A DNA stretch of 64,000 nt from Caulobacter soli (lineage in GTDB: Bacteria; Pseudomonadota; Alphaproteobacteria; Caulobacterales; Caulobacteraceae). The notes under the pieces were generated by a model. The model saw only the letters and a list, made by a program, of their open reading frames with translations. It was not told the origin of the DNA and did no database searches. Each line of letters begins with the position of its first letter. Within the stretch, counting starts at the first letter, position 1. The translations under genes and the position numbers were made by a program. Of the stretch, positions 36,460-45,505 are shown piece after piece. The stretch spans positions 3,162,001-3,226,000 of the forward strand of contig NZ_CP049199.1 of the NCBI RefSeq assembly GCF_011045195.1. The letters are read 5' to 3'.

Positions 36460-37685
36460 AAAAGCCCATCCCCACGCCGCACGGCACGTCGCGTTTCCGG
36501 CTGATCGACGCCTATCTGCTGCGCCTGCTGGTCTGGCCCATCGTCGGCTGCCTGGGCGTGACCGTGATCGCCCTGCTGCTGGAGCGCGTGCTGCGCCTGC
36601 TGGACGTGCTGTCGCAGAGCAGCGCCCGGTTCGGCTACGTCACCCAGCTGGCCGCCAACCTGGTGCCGCACTATCTGGGCCTGGCCCTGCCGGTGGCGTT
36701 CTTCGTGGCGCTGTTCATCGTCATCACCAAGCTCAGCGACGGCTCGGAGATCGACGCCCTGCTGGCCAGCGGCCAATCCCTGACCCGCGTGGCCGCGCCG
36801 TTCGTCTATGTCGGCGTGTTCCTGGCGCTCTTCAGCCTGCTGCTGTTCGGCTACATGCAGCCCTACAGCCGCTACGCCTTCAACACCGTGATGCACGCGG
36901 CGATCAACGCCGGCTGGAACGGCAAGCTGAACGGCGGAGCCTTCATCGACCAGCCCAAGCTGTTGATGACCGCCGACGGCGCCGACGCGGCCGGCCAGCA
37001 GCTGACGCGGGTGTTCATCCGCCGCCTGGACGCCGCCGGCCGCGAAGAGGTGATCACCGCCACCACCGCCGACCTGCGGCCCGACGCCCACGGCAAGACC
37101 GTCACCATGCTGCTGCGCAAGGGTCAGCGGATCGGCCTGGACGCCCAGAACCACTATCGCATCCTGGTCTTCGACCAGTTCACCACCAACGTGCCCCTGG
37201 CCGGCGCCGAGGCCCTGCTGAAGCCGCGCGGCGACAACGAGCGCGAGCTGACCCTGGGCGAGCTGGCCCGCGAGGCGCAGAGCCCCCATCCCGCCATCCC
37301 GCGCCCCACCTTGCTGGCCGAGCTCTACGGGCGCCTGGCCCGGGCGGCCTTCCTGCCGTTCCTGCCGCTGCTGGCCTTCCCGCTGGGCCTGGCCGCCAAG
37401 CGTGGCAACCGCACCCCCGGCCTGATCATCGCCGGCGTCCTGCTGCTGGCCTTCCAGCACAGCCTGCAACTGGGCCAGAGCCTGGCGGAGTCCGGCAAGG
37501 CCATGCCGCTGGCGGCCATCGGTGTGCCGTGGCTGATCTTCACCAGCCTCAGCGTCTGGATGTTCGTGGGCAGCCGCAAGCGGCCCGGCCAGACCCCGGT
37601 CACCGAGCTGATCCGCCGCCTGGGCGTGGGCCTCAAGCGCTTCCGCCGCATGTTCCGGGACAAGTTCGAGCAGGCCGAAGCATGA
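36456..37685 (+). CDS. lptF: LptF-family permease (YjgP/YjgQ)
   Basis: A 409-aa inner-membrane protein, GTG start at 36456 overlapping the HIT stop. It has three N-terminal and three C-terminal helices (PIVGCLGVTVIALLLERVLR, YLGLALPVAFFVALFIV.. and FLPFLPLLAFPLGLAAKRG) around a periplasmic jellyroll, and the LDVLSQSSARF segment of LptF. With LptG and LptB such proteins pull lipid from the inner membrane. In Caulobacter the LPS set lies elsewhere by lptD, so this pair may be a second set for sphingolipid. Confidence 0.88.
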   Translation: MKKPIPTPHGTSRFRLIDAYLLRLLVWPIVGCLGVTVIALLLERVLRLLDVLSQSSARFGYVTQLAANLVPHYLGLALPVAFFVALFIVITKLSDGSEIDALLASGQSLTRVAAPFVYVGVFLALFSLLLFGYMQPYSRYAFNTVMHAAINAGWNGKLNGGAFIDQPKLLMTADGADAAGQQLTRVFIRRLDAAGREEVITATTADLRPDAHGKTVTMLLRKGQRIGLDAQNHYRILVFDQFTTNVPLAGAEALLKPRGDNERELTLGELAREAQSPHPAIPRPTLLAELYGRLARAAFLPFLPLLAFPLGLAAKRGNRTPGLIIAGVLLLAFQHSLQLGQSLAESGKAMPLAAIGVPWLIFTSLSVWMFVGSRKRPGQTPVTELIRRLGVGLKRFRRMFRDKFEQAEA

Positions 37686-38746
37686 AGATCCAGCTCTACG
37701 TCCTGAAGACGGTCGGCACGCGCGTGCTGGGCGCGGCCCTGATCCTGTTCTCCATCCTGCAGATCCTCGACCTGCTGGAAGTGACCACCGACATCCTCGA
37801 CCGCGGCCTGGGCGTGGCGGGCGTGCTGTACTACGCCGGCCTGCGCTCGCCGCGGCTGATCGAGCAGGTCGCCCCGATCGCCACCCTGGCCGGCGGGCTG
37901 TTCGCCTTCTCGCAGCTGGCTCGCGAGAGCGCGATCATCGCCCTGCGCGCCACCGGCATCTCGGCCTATCGCATCCTGGCCATGGCCCTGCCGGTGGCCT
38001 TCCTGGTGATGGCCATCGACTTCAGCTGCGCCCAGCTGATCGCCCCGCGCACCGATCCGGTGCTGGCCGACTGGTGGCGGGCCACCACGCCGGTCGCCGA
38101 CCGCAAGGTTCCGGGTCCGCGCAGCTTCCGGGCCGGCGACGACCTGGTGATCGCCTCCGGCGCCTCGGCCGACGGCCGGACGCTGAACGCGGTGAAGCTC
38201 TATCGCCGCGACAAGGCGGGCCGGATGATCGAGCGCATCGAGGCCCCCACGGCCACCTACACCCACGACGGCGGCTGGACGCTGATCAAGCCGGTGATCG
38301 TCCGCTTCAACGGCGAGCAGATCGACGTGGTGCCGGCCGCCAAGATGACCTGGCCCTCGCCCCTGCACCGCCAGGACGTCCAGGCCCTGTTCGCCGACAG
38401 CCCGGTGCCGACGGCCGCCACGGCCCAGCGGGCCCTGCTGAACGGCGCCGGCGACCGCCCCTCCACCTTCTACGAGACCCGCCTGCTGGCCGCCTTCGCC
38501 GGACCGATCGCGTCGCTGGTGATGCTGTTGCTCAGCGCGCCCGTGGCTCTGGCCAATTTCCGCAGCGGCCAAGGCGCAGTGCTGCTGACCGGCGGCCTGG
38601 CGGCGGGCCTGATCTTTCTGGTGGTCAACGGCCTGTTGTCGGCGCTCGGCGAAGGCGGCTCGCTCTCCCCCATCCTGGCCGTCTGGGGCGGCCCGGTCAT
38701 TTTCTCGGCCCTCGCGATGTACGCGCTCGTTGTCCTGGAGGGCTGA
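37682..38746 (+). CDS. lptG: LptG-family permease (YjgP/YjgQ)
   Basis: A 354-aa partner of the previous permease, starting inside its stop (ATGA). The start is LKTVGTRVLGAALILFSILQILDLLEVTTDILDRG; it shares the six-helix layout and a periplasmic domain with FYETRLLAAFAG. It abuts the ceramide synthase gene with no gap (TGA then ATG), a tight arrangement that suggests one function for the set. Confidence 0.88.
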   Translation: MKIQLYVLKTVGTRVLGAALILFSILQILDLLEVTTDILDRGLGVAGVLYYAGLRSPRLIEQVAPIATLAGGLFAFSQLARESAIIALRATGISAYRILAMALPVAFLVMAIDFSCAQLIAPRTDPVLADWWRATTPVADRKVPGPRSFRAGDDLVIASGASADGRTLNAVKLYRRDKAGRMIERIEAPTATYTHDGGWTLIKPVIVRFNGEQIDVVPAAKMTWPSPLHRQDVQALFADSPVPTAATAQRALLNGAGDRPSTFYETRLLAAFAGPIASLVMLLLSAPVALANFRSGQGAVLLTGGLAAGLIFLVVNGLLSALGEGGSLSPILAVWGGPVIFSALAMYALVVLEG

Positions 38747-39898
38747 ATGCCATTCGACACCATCGATTCCGACCTGACGATCGTTCCGGTCTCCACCAAG
38801 GCCGAGCTGAAGCGGTTCGTCAGCCTGGCCAACCGCCTCAACGCCAAGGACCCCAACTGGGTCGTGCCGCTGATGTACGAGCGGATGGCGGCCCTGACGC
38901 CCAAGACCAACCCGTTCTTCGAGCACGCCGACGTGCAGATGTGGCTGGCCGTGCGCGGCGGTCGCGACGTGGGCCGGATCAGCGCCACGATCGACCACCT
39001 GGCCACCGAGGAAGGCTCGGCCAAAACCGGCAACTTCGGCATGATCGCCGCCGAGGATGATCCGGCGATCTTCACCCTGCTGTTCCGCACCGCCGAGGAC
39101 TGGCTGAAGGCCCGTGGCTGCAACCGAGCCCTGGGTCCGTTCAACCTGTCGATCAACGAGGAAGTCGGCCTGCTGGTCGACGGCCATGACACCAAGCCGA
39201 TGGTGATGATGGGCCATGATCCTCGCTACACCCCCGCGCGGGTCGAGGAGCAGGGCTACGCCAAGGCCAAGGACGTCTACGCCTATGTCTGCGATCCCCG
39301 CGCCGCCCTGCCCCCCGTGGTGGTGCGTCGGGTCAAGCGCGGCCTCCCCGAGGGCGTGGTCCTGCGCCAGCTGGACATGAGCCGCTACGACGAGGAGGTC
39401 AAAGCCCTCACCGCGATCCTCAACGACGCCTGGTCGAGCAACTGGGGCTTCGTGCCGACCACCGAGGCCGAGACCGCCCAGCTGGGCAAGGCCCTGAAGG
39501 ACGTGCTCGACCCGCGCCTGGTGCTGTTCGCCGAGATCGACGGCGAGGTCGCCGCCTTCATCGTGCTGCTGCCCAACGTCAACGAGGCCATCGAGGGTCT
39601 GAACGGCAAGCTCTTGCCGTTCGGCTGGGCCAAGCTGCTGTGGCGACTGAAGGTCAAGCGGGTGAAGTCGATCCGCATCCCGCTGATGGGCCTCAAGAAG
39701 AAGTTCGCCGACACCCTGCGCGGCCAGGTCGTGCCCTTCCACCTGATGAACGCCGGTCGCGACGCCGGCATCGCCTTGGGCTACGACAAGTTCGAGTTCT
39801 CGTGGATCCTGGAAGACAACACGGCCATGCGCCGGATCTCCGAAGCCATGGGCGCCGAGATCTACAAGACCTACCGCATCTACGAGAAGGCGATCTAG
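38747..39898 (+). CDS. bcerS: bacterial ceramide synthase (N-acyltransferase)
   Basis: A 383-aa GNAT-type protein with the N-terminal half YERMAALTPKTNPFFEHADVQ and mid block FNLSINEEVGLLVDGHDTKP typical of bCerS. It N-acylates the 3-ketosphinganine product of Spt, as shown for its C. crescentus homologue. It is coupled to lptG at its start, and the next gene begins 3 bp after its stop. Confidence 0.88.
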   Translation: MPFDTIDSDLTIVPVSTKAELKRFVSLANRLNAKDPNWVVPLMYERMAALTPKTNPFFEHADVQMWLAVRGGRDVGRISATIDHLATEEGSAKTGNFGMIAAEDDPAIFTLLFRTAEDWLKARGCNRALGPFNLSINEEVGLLVDGHDTKPMVMMGHDPRYTPARVEEQGYAKAKDVYAYVCDPRAALPPVVVRRVKRGLPEGVVLRQLDMSRYDEEVKALTAILNDAWSSNWGFVPTTEAETAQLGKALKDVLDPRLVLFAEIDGEVAAFIVLLPNVNEAIEGLNGKLLPFGWAKLLWRLKVKRVKSIRIPLMGLKKKFADTLRGQVVPFHLMNAGRDAGIALGYDKFEFSWILEDNTAMRRISEAMGAEIYKTYRIYEKAI

Positions 39899-39901
39899 GT
39901 C

Positions 39902-40681
39902 GTGGCCCAAGACGCTCCAGGGGGGCCCTTTCAGGCCCTGGTGCTGGCCGGCTCGCGCGGCGGGGTCGATCCCGTCGCCGAATACGCCGGCGTCAGCCAG
40001 AAGGGCCTGATCGTCCTGGGCGGCCAGACCCTGCTGACCCGGGTGCTGGACGCGCTGGACAAGGCCGGCGCCGAGCGCATCGCGGTCTCGACCAACGACA
40101 AGGCCCTGGAAGCGGCCCTGGGGGCCGAGAAGACCCGCGCGACCCTATCGCGCCTGCCTTCGGCCGCGGGACCCAGCCAGAGCGTTCACGAGGGCGCGGA
40201 CGCCATGGGCACGCCGCTGCTGGTGACCACCGTCGATCACGCCCTGCTCCAGGCCGACTGGGTGACCGACTTCATGGCCGACACCCCCGCCGACGCCGAC
40301 ATCGCCATCCTGCTGGGCGAGGAAGCCTTGGTGCAGGCCGCGGCCCCGACCACCAAGCGCACCTATCTGGCGTTCCGCGACGGCCGCTATTCGGGCTGCA
40401 ACCTGTTCTACCTGAAGACCCCGGCGTCGCTGAAGGCCATCGACCTGTGGCGCACGGTCGAGAAGCATCGCAAGAAGCCGTGGAAGATCGCCGCCCTGTT
40501 CGGGCCGGTGATGCTGGTCCGCTACCTGCTGGGCCTGATGACCCTGGACGAGATGGTGGCGCGGATCGGCCGCCTGGCCGGGGTCAAGGCGGCGGCTGTG
40601 CGGGCGCGGCACGGCTTGGCGGCGGTGGATGTCGACAAGCCGGCCGACCTGGATCTCGTGCGGTCGATCGTCGAGGGCTAG
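39902..40681 (+). CDS. NTP-transferase-domain protein (MobA-like) downstream of bcerS
   Basis: A 259-aa protein with the nucleotidyltransferase start ALVLAGSRGGVDPVAEYAG, a Gly-rich LVLAGSRGG loop and the later TTVDHALLQADWV and FRDGRYSGCNLFYL segments. GTG start at 39902, 3 bp after bcerS. Proteins of this fold transfer NMP to sugar- or choline-phosphates or molybdopterin. In this island it may supply an activated headgroup; no direct evidence. Confidence 0.8.
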   Translation: MAQDAPGGPFQALVLAGSRGGVDPVAEYAGVSQKGLIVLGGQTLLTRVLDALDKAGAERIAVSTNDKALEAALGAEKTRATLSRLPSAAGPSQSVHEGADAMGTPLLVTTVDHALLQADWVTDFMADTPADADIAILLGEEALVQAAAPTTKRTYLAFRDGRYSGCNLFYLKTPASLKAIDLWRTVEKHRKKPWKIAALFGPVMLVRYLLGLMTLDEMVARIGRLAGVKAAAVRARHGLAAVDVDKPADLDLVRSIVEG

Positions 40682-40703
40682 ACCCTCCCGCCGGGCGCTG
40701 GCC

Positions 40704-41144
40704 TCATTGGGTCGTGTCGCCGCGATAGAAGACCCCCACCAGGGCGACGTACAGCATCCCGACCAGCGACACGATGAACCCGAAGTCCTTCGGGATCGGG
40801 AACGGCGAGCTCGTCGGCCCCAGTGTCGCGGTCCAGATCAAGAAGGCCACGCACGAGATGGCGATGCCCAGGGGCTGCGGCCCGTCGGCGTTCTGGGCCG
40901 TGCTCTTGATGCGCACCGCGATCAGGATGGCCAGGCAGGCCACTGTGACGATGATCAGCAGGATCAGCCGCACCGTATCCTTGCCCTCCAGACCCGGCAG
41001 AAGGCCGAGCGCGGCGCCGTAGACGCCCAGGGCCTCGGCGGGGATGAGCTTGGCCAGCCTCGTGGCCCAGCCGTCGGCGGTGGCTCCGTTCGGGGCCTCT
41101 TCGCGATTCTGGCCCAATGGCAGGCCGTGGACTCTCAGTGACAT
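40704..41144 (-). CDS. hypothetical membrane protein
   Basis: A 146-aa protein with a polar N-terminus and three to four hydrophobic helices (RLILLIIVTVACLAILIAVR, IAISCVAFLIWTATLG, IVSLVGMLYVALVGVFYRG). The LIPAEALGVYGAALG segment recurs in bacterial small membrane proteins of unknown function. It is isolated on its strand. Confidence 0.7.
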   Translation of the reverse strand: MSLRVHGLPLGQNREEAPNGATADGWATRLAKLIPAEALGVYGAALGLLPGLEGKDTVRLILLIIVTVACLAILIAVRIKSTAQNADGPQPLGIAISCVAFLIWTATLGPTSSPFPIPKDFGFIVSLVGMLYVALVGVFYRGDTTQ

Positions 41145-41362
41145 TCGATGCTCCCTCTGTCGTCAAAAGACGCTGGTTTCAGAGCGGTGCGCCGACGTCG
41201 CGACGTCCCACGCGGCATCTCGCCGTCCCCGTGGAAGCCTGACCGAACCCCTCCGACACAATCATTGAGGGACGAGATTATCGAAACAACCGGGAGAATC
41301 CTTAGTTCGTCGGGAAAGCTCCCTACTGGCGAACGGGTGGATTTACCCCGATCTCAAACGCA

Positions 41363-41396
41363 ATCGGCCCCGCCTCCGGTGGGAGGCGGGGCCGAT
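41363..41396 (-). terminator. strong hairpin after the TonB receptor
   Basis: ATCGGCCCCGCCTCC and GGAGGCGGGGCCGAT form a 15-bp perfect stem with a GGTG loop, 26 bp after the receptor stop. The T-run is poor on either strand, so it might terminate in both directions or act as a stabilising element. Confidence 0.7.
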
Positions 41397-41421
41397 CCGG
41401 CGTCGGACGCCGTGGCGTCGA

Positions 41422-43722
41422 CTAGCGCAGCTTGGCGCTGACCGAGATGCCGACGATGCGCGGCTCGTTGTAGACGGCCGCCATGTAGTTCTCGATGACG
41501 CCCTTCAGGTTCTTCTCGTTGGTGATGTTGCGGCCGAACAGAGCCACTTCATAACCACCGTTGGCGCCTTCGTAGCCCAGCTTCAGGCCGCCTTCGAAGT
41601 TGTCCTTCGAGTAGAACTCGTCGGTGTCGTAGAGCACGAAGTTCGTATAGCCCTGCAGGTTCCAGTCGGTGGCGACGAACAGCTTGCCGTCGGCGCCGAC
41701 CGGCAGGTCGTAGCGGGCGGTGAAGTTCAGGTTGTACTTCGGCGCGTTCGGCAGCGGTTGGCCGTCGATCTGGGCGAAGTAGTTGGTGCCGAACGGACCC
41801 ACGATCGCCTTGGTCGGGTTCTTGACCGTGCAGACCATGACGCTGTTCAGCGCGCAGACCTGGGCGTAGACGCGCTTGTCGTCGATCTCGCTGTGCAGCA
41901 GGCTCAGGCCGCCCGTCAGGGTCAGGTTGGCGATCGGCCGCCACTCGGCGTCGGCTTCCAGACCATAGGCCTTGGCCGCGTCGGCGTTGAACAGCACGCC
42001 GTTGCCGTTGGCGTCGTTGCCGTTCAGCTGGATGTCGCTGACCTTGTAGGTGAACGCCGAGGCGTTCAGGCGCAGGGTGTTGTCTAGCAGCGTGCTCTTG
42101 AAGCCGGCTTCCCACGACAGGATCGTTTCGGAGTCGGCGGTCGTGAAGTCGGTGTTGAACACCGCCGAACGGCCCTGGATGGTCGGGCCGCGGAAGCCCT
42201 TGGCCGCGCGGGCGTAGACGTTCAGGTCAGGATTGACCTCGTAGTTGGCGCTCAGATCCCAGCTGACCTGCTCGTCCGACAGGCGCACGTAGCGACGGCC
42301 GGTGTAGGAGACGGCGCCGGTGGCGCTGTCAGCCGTCTTGGCCAGCTTGGTCTTCTTGGCGTCGTAGGTGTCGCGCAGGCCGCCGGTGATGGTCAGAGCG
42401 TCGGTCAGCTTGTAGCTGACCTGGCCGAACACCGCCCACGAGGTGTTGAGGTTGTTCAGGCGCACCCAGTTGTTGGGGTTGTAGCCGGCCGTGCCGGGCT
42501 TCAGGAAATAGGCGCGCTGGTAGAAGTCGGTCGTGTCGCGCGAGTCGAAGTACAGCGCGCCGACCTGCCACTTCAGGCGATCGTCGCCGTTGCTGGCCAG
42601 GCGGATTTCCTGGGTCAGTTGGTCGAGGTCGCGCAGTTGGCCCATCGACTGGCCAAAGCCGTTCGGAACGCCGCCGACCGGATAGTTGGCGGCCGCGCCG
42701 CCGTCGGTGTCGCCACGGCTGTAGCCGTTGGACGTCTCATAGGCGCTGATCGAGGTCAGGGTCACCGGCCCGAAGTCGTAGGCGATGTTCAGCGACGTGC
42801 CTTGGGTCTGGTAGGCTTGCGGATTGTTGTTGGCTTCGTCGAAAGCGACGCTGTCGCGCGGGGCCGACGAGCTGTTGGAGCCCTTCTTCAGGGCCTGGCG
42901 CAGGAACAGGGTCGAGGTGCCGTCGTAGTCGCGGGCGTGGGCCGAAGCCAGGACCGTCAGTTCGTCGGTCGGGGTGGCCAGCAGTTGGACCCGCACGTCC
43001 TTTTCGTTGAAGCCGCCCATGGCGTTCTTCTTCGGGCTGACGGTGCCGTCGGCGCTGGTCCCGGCGAAGGTGTTGTCGACATAGTCGTCGCGGTGCTGGT
43101 AGAGCGCCGAAACGCGGAAGGCCAGCTTGTCGGCCACGATCGGGCCGCCGATGCCGCCGTCGAAGGTGGTCGTGCCGTAGGTGCCGTACGAGGCGCTGGC
43201 GCGGCCTTCCAGGGTCTGGGTCGGCTTGTTGGTGTCGAACTTGACGATGCCGGCCGTGGTGTTGCGGCCGAACAGCGAGCCTTGCGGGCCGCGCAGCACT
43301 TCAACCTGCTTGACGTCGAACACCGGGTTCGACTTCAGCACCACGTGCTCGAGCACGACGTCGTCCTGGATGATCGACACCGGCTGCGAGGCGCCGAGGT
43401 AGAAGTCGATGTTGCCCAGGCCGCGGATGTAGAAGCGCGGGAAGATCCGGCCCGTGGTGGTTTCGGCGTAGAAGCTGGGCACCTTGCCCGACAGGGCCAG
43501 GATGTCACTGCCGTCGGCGGTGACGGCGCGCAGCTGGTCGCCGCCGACCACGGCCACCGAGACCGGCACCTTCTGCAGGTTTTCCGAGCGGCGCTCGGCG
43601 GTGACCACGACTTCGTCCAGCTGGGTGCCGGCGGCCTCTTGGGCCAAGGCGCCGCCGAACGACAGCGCCGACAGGGCCGCGCCCGTCAGCAGACTGATCT
43701 TGTGAATTCCGAACTTACGCAT
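41422..43722 (-). CDS. TonB-dependent receptor
   Basis: A 766-aa outer-membrane protein with signal peptide (cleaved after GALA), TonB-box-like LDEVVVTAERRSE near the N-terminus, a plug domain with VEVLRGPQGSLFGRNTTAGIV, and a long beta-barrel that ends in an aromatic-poor but typical strand VSVSAKLR. The ligand (iron chelate, vitamin or glycan) cannot be told; the barrel resembles the iron/other receptor group common in Caulobacterales. No Fur box recognised by eye. Confidence 0.93.
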   Translation of the reverse strand: MRKFGIHKISLLTGAALSALSFGGALAQEAAGTQLDEVVVTAERRSENLQKVPVSVAVVGGDQLRAVTADGSDILALSGKVPSFYAETTTGRIFPRFYIRGLGNIDFYLGASQPVSIIQDDVVLEHVVLKSNPVFDVKQVEVLRGPQGSLFGRNTTAGIVKFDTNKPTQTLEGRASASYGTYGTTTFDGGIGGPIVADKLAFRVSALYQHRDDYVDNTFAGTSADGTVSPKKNAMGGFNEKDVRVQLLATPTDELTVLASAHARDYDGTSTLFLRQALKKGSNSSSAPRDSVAFDEANNNPQAYQTQGTSLNIAYDFGPVTLTSISAYETSNGYSRGDTDGGAAANYPVGGVPNGFGQSMGQLRDLDQLTQEIRLASNGDDRLKWQVGALYFDSRDTTDFYQRAYFLKPGTAGYNPNNWVRLNNLNTSWAVFGQVSYKLTDALTITGGLRDTYDAKKTKLAKTADSATGAVSYTGRRYVRLSDEQVSWDLSANYEVNPDLNVYARAAKGFRGPTIQGRSAVFNTDFTTADSETILSWEAGFKSTLLDNTLRLNASAFTYKVSDIQLNGNDANGNGVLFNADAAKAYGLEADAEWRPIANLTLTGGLSLLHSEIDDKRVYAQVCALNSVMVCTVKNPTKAIVGPFGTNYFAQIDGQPLPNAPKYNLNFTARYDLPVGADGKLFVATDWNLQGYTNFVLYDTDEFYSKDNFEGGLKLGYEGANGGYEVALFGRNITNEKNLKGVIENYMAAVYNEPRIVGISVSAKLR

Positions 43723-43994
43723 GACATCCCCATTTCCGGCCGACCAGGCCTTGCATCGATCGATACGCCGGAAGGTGTAAGGCCCTCGGCCCAGTCCCCC
43801 ACAAGCGTCGCCACCATTCCGGTGGAGCCGACCGGCTATAGGAAGCGCGTGTGACTGGTCGATGACAGAGTAAGAGGAGACTTACTTTGTTTGTGGACGA
43901 GACGCGAAAACGCTCATCGCCGATGCGGCTTTGCCACACCGGCGAGCAATAGTCAGCTTACGGAATATCAGACCTGGGGGCGAGACGCCCCGCC

Positions 43995-44747
43995 CTACTC
44001 GCCCGCCGCGACCCAGGCCGCCGCCAGGGCGCGATTGGCCGGCAGGTCTTCCGGGAAGTCCATCTCGGCCCATTCCAGGCCCTCGATCGACTGCGTGCGG
44101 ACCACGTCGTGCTCCTGGGCGATCTGGTTGATGACGCTGAGGTACCAGCGCTTGAGGCCTTCGGGCGTGCGCAGGGCCTGCTCGACGATGCGGGTGAACA
44201 GCGCCGCGCCCTCGGGATCGAAGCGCAGGAAGCCGATCGACTCGGCGTCGTACTGCTCGATGGTCTTGCCGATGGCGCGCAGGGACAGACCCTCGGTCAG
44301 CACCTTCATGTCGTCGGCGTCGTAGCCCTCCGCCTTGCGATCGATCGTGACGGTGATCGGCGCCGACGGGGCGGCGATCAGGCGCTCGGCGATGCCCTTC
44401 TCGAACAGGGTGTCGCCGTTCAGCAGCAGGAAGTCGCCGCGCATCTCGCCGCGCGCCAGCCAGCAGGTCGCCAGGTTGTCGGTCAGGGCGTAGAACGGGT
44501 TGAACAGGGTGCGGACCTTCAGGCCCGGAATGGTCAGCCCCGCGACTTCCTTCTCGACGGTGTCGGCGGCGAAGCCGGTCACCACCACCGCCTCGGTGAT
44601 CCCCGCCTCGGCCAGGTGCTTGAGCTGCCAGTGCAGTACGGTGCGGCCCGAGAGCTCGACCAGGCACTTGGGACGCGTGTCGGTGAGCGGCGACAGGCGC
44701 TTGCCCTGGCCGGCGCTGAGGATGATAGCTTTGGCCGGCTTTGCCAC
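43995..44747 (-). CDS. LicC/HddC-type NTP-transferase (sugar- or choline-phosphate nucleotidyltransferase)
   Basis: A ~250-aa protein starting at GTG 44747: KAIILSAGQGKRLSPLT (nucleotide loop), PKCLVELSGRTVLHWQLKHL, FYALTDNLATCWLARGEM and FLLLNGDTLFEKG match LicC-like cytidylyltransferases and sugar NTP-transferases. The longer frame reading into the tRNA is not coding. In an organism with CDP-alcohol-dependent sphingolipid headgroups this could activate a phospho-alcohol. Inference only. Confidence 0.82.
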   Translation of the reverse strand: MAKPAKAIILSAGQGKRLSPLTDTRPKCLVELSGRTVLHWQLKHLAEAGITEAVVVTGFAADTVEKEVAGLTIPGLKVRTLFNPFYALTDNLATCWLARGEMRGDFLLLNGDTLFEKGIAERLIAAPSAPITVTIDRKAEGYDADDMKVLTEGLSLRAIGKTIEQYDAESIGFLRFDPEGAALFTRIVEQALRTPEGLKRWYLSVINQIAQEHDVVRTQSIEGLEWAEMDFPEDLPANRALAAAWVAAGE

Positions 44748-44941
44748 GGCGGGTCTCGTCTGTCTGTCGGGGGAAACGAAGAGCGCGAAATAGCGACGAC
44801 GGGGCGGACCAACAAGCCCGCCCCGTCGCTTCAGGGTGCGAAGTATCAAGTTTCGCCGTACCGGCGCAAGCGCCGCCCCGCGCTCGCATCGAACGGTGTT
44901 GCGACCTTCTCGGCCTGGCTTCGAAAGAGAGACGGGAGGAT

Positions 44942-45016
44942 TGGAGCGGGCGATGGGAATCGAACCCACGACATTCTGCTTGGGAAGCAGACGCTCTACC
45001 TCTGAGCTACGCCCGC
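44942..45016 (-). tRNA. tRNA-Gly (anticodon CCC)
   Basis: The minus strand reads GCGGGCG as 5' acceptor strand, a D arm GTAGCTCAGAGGTAGAGC, anticodon stem-loop TCTGC-TTCCCAA-GCAGA with CCC in the loop, and a T arm with GGTTCGATTCC. The acceptor closes with CGCCCGC, then T and an encoded CCA (44942-44944). This decodes GGG. Confidence 0.97.
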
Positions 45017-45128
45017 GAACGAGAGGCTGGCGCGCCGCGTTCCGTGGCCGATCCCTTAGCGGGTCTTCCCGGCGCGCTCAAGCCGATGCATGCGCCGGCG
45101 CGCCACATTCGCGCGAACCGGCGGCCGA

Positions 45129-45392
45129 TCAGCCCTTGGCGCCGACGGGCAGGCTCATCACGAACGGCAGGGTCGCCGAGGTGATCGTCGAGCGGCGGCC
45201 GCCCTCATGGATTACCGTCACCCGTCCCAGGCCCGGCGAGACCACGACGCCGATCATCTGGTCGACCCAGGCATGCAGGGTCGCGCGGGCGTGCGCCAGC
45301 GCGTCGCCCTCAACGGACGCCACGCCCGAGGCCTCGACCTCCTCCTCGAGCCCGATCACGCGGTCGACGGCTTCGTCTCGTTCCTGGGTCAT
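45129..45392 (-). CDS. small hypothetical protein (87 aa)
   Basis: An 87-aa hydrophilic product with an acidic helix (RDEAVDRVIGLEEEVEASGV) and a beta-hairpin segment (VVVSPGLGRVTVIHEGGRRS). It lies 112 bp downstream of the tRNA gene on the same strand and diverges from the HD-domain gene. No family recognised. Confidence 0.65.
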   Translation of the reverse strand: MTQERDEAVDRVIGLEEEVEASGVASVEGDALAHARATLHAWVDQMIGVVVSPGLGRVTVIHEGGRRSTITSATLPFVMSLPVGAKG

Positions 45393-45477
45393 GGCGTTTC
45401 CTCAAGCGTTTCTGGCCGTCTGGCCTGTCTTCTAACGGCCGTGCGTTGACGAGGTCCATGGAGCGGCGCACGATCGA

Positions 45478-45492
45478 TCAAACAAACGTTCG
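45478..45492. promoter_or_regulatory. TetR-type operator candidate before HD-domain gene
   Basis: TCAAACAAACGTTCG lies 13 bp before the 45506 start. It shares the core TCAAACAAAYGTT with 20214 before pcaF, suggesting one common regulator. Evidence is two sites only. Confidence 0.35.
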
Positions 45493-45505
45493 GGAGGAGA
45501 ACGCC

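Noticed and set aside
37325-39910. 861-codon open frame on the minus strand
   Set aside because: It is antisense to lptF, lptG and bcerS; such long antisense frames are normal at this GC content and no family matches.
45129-45392. tRNA-linked integration site or genomic island next to tRNA-Gly
   Set aside because: No integrase, direct repeat of the tRNA 3' end or foreign-looking base composition was seen around 44942-45500.
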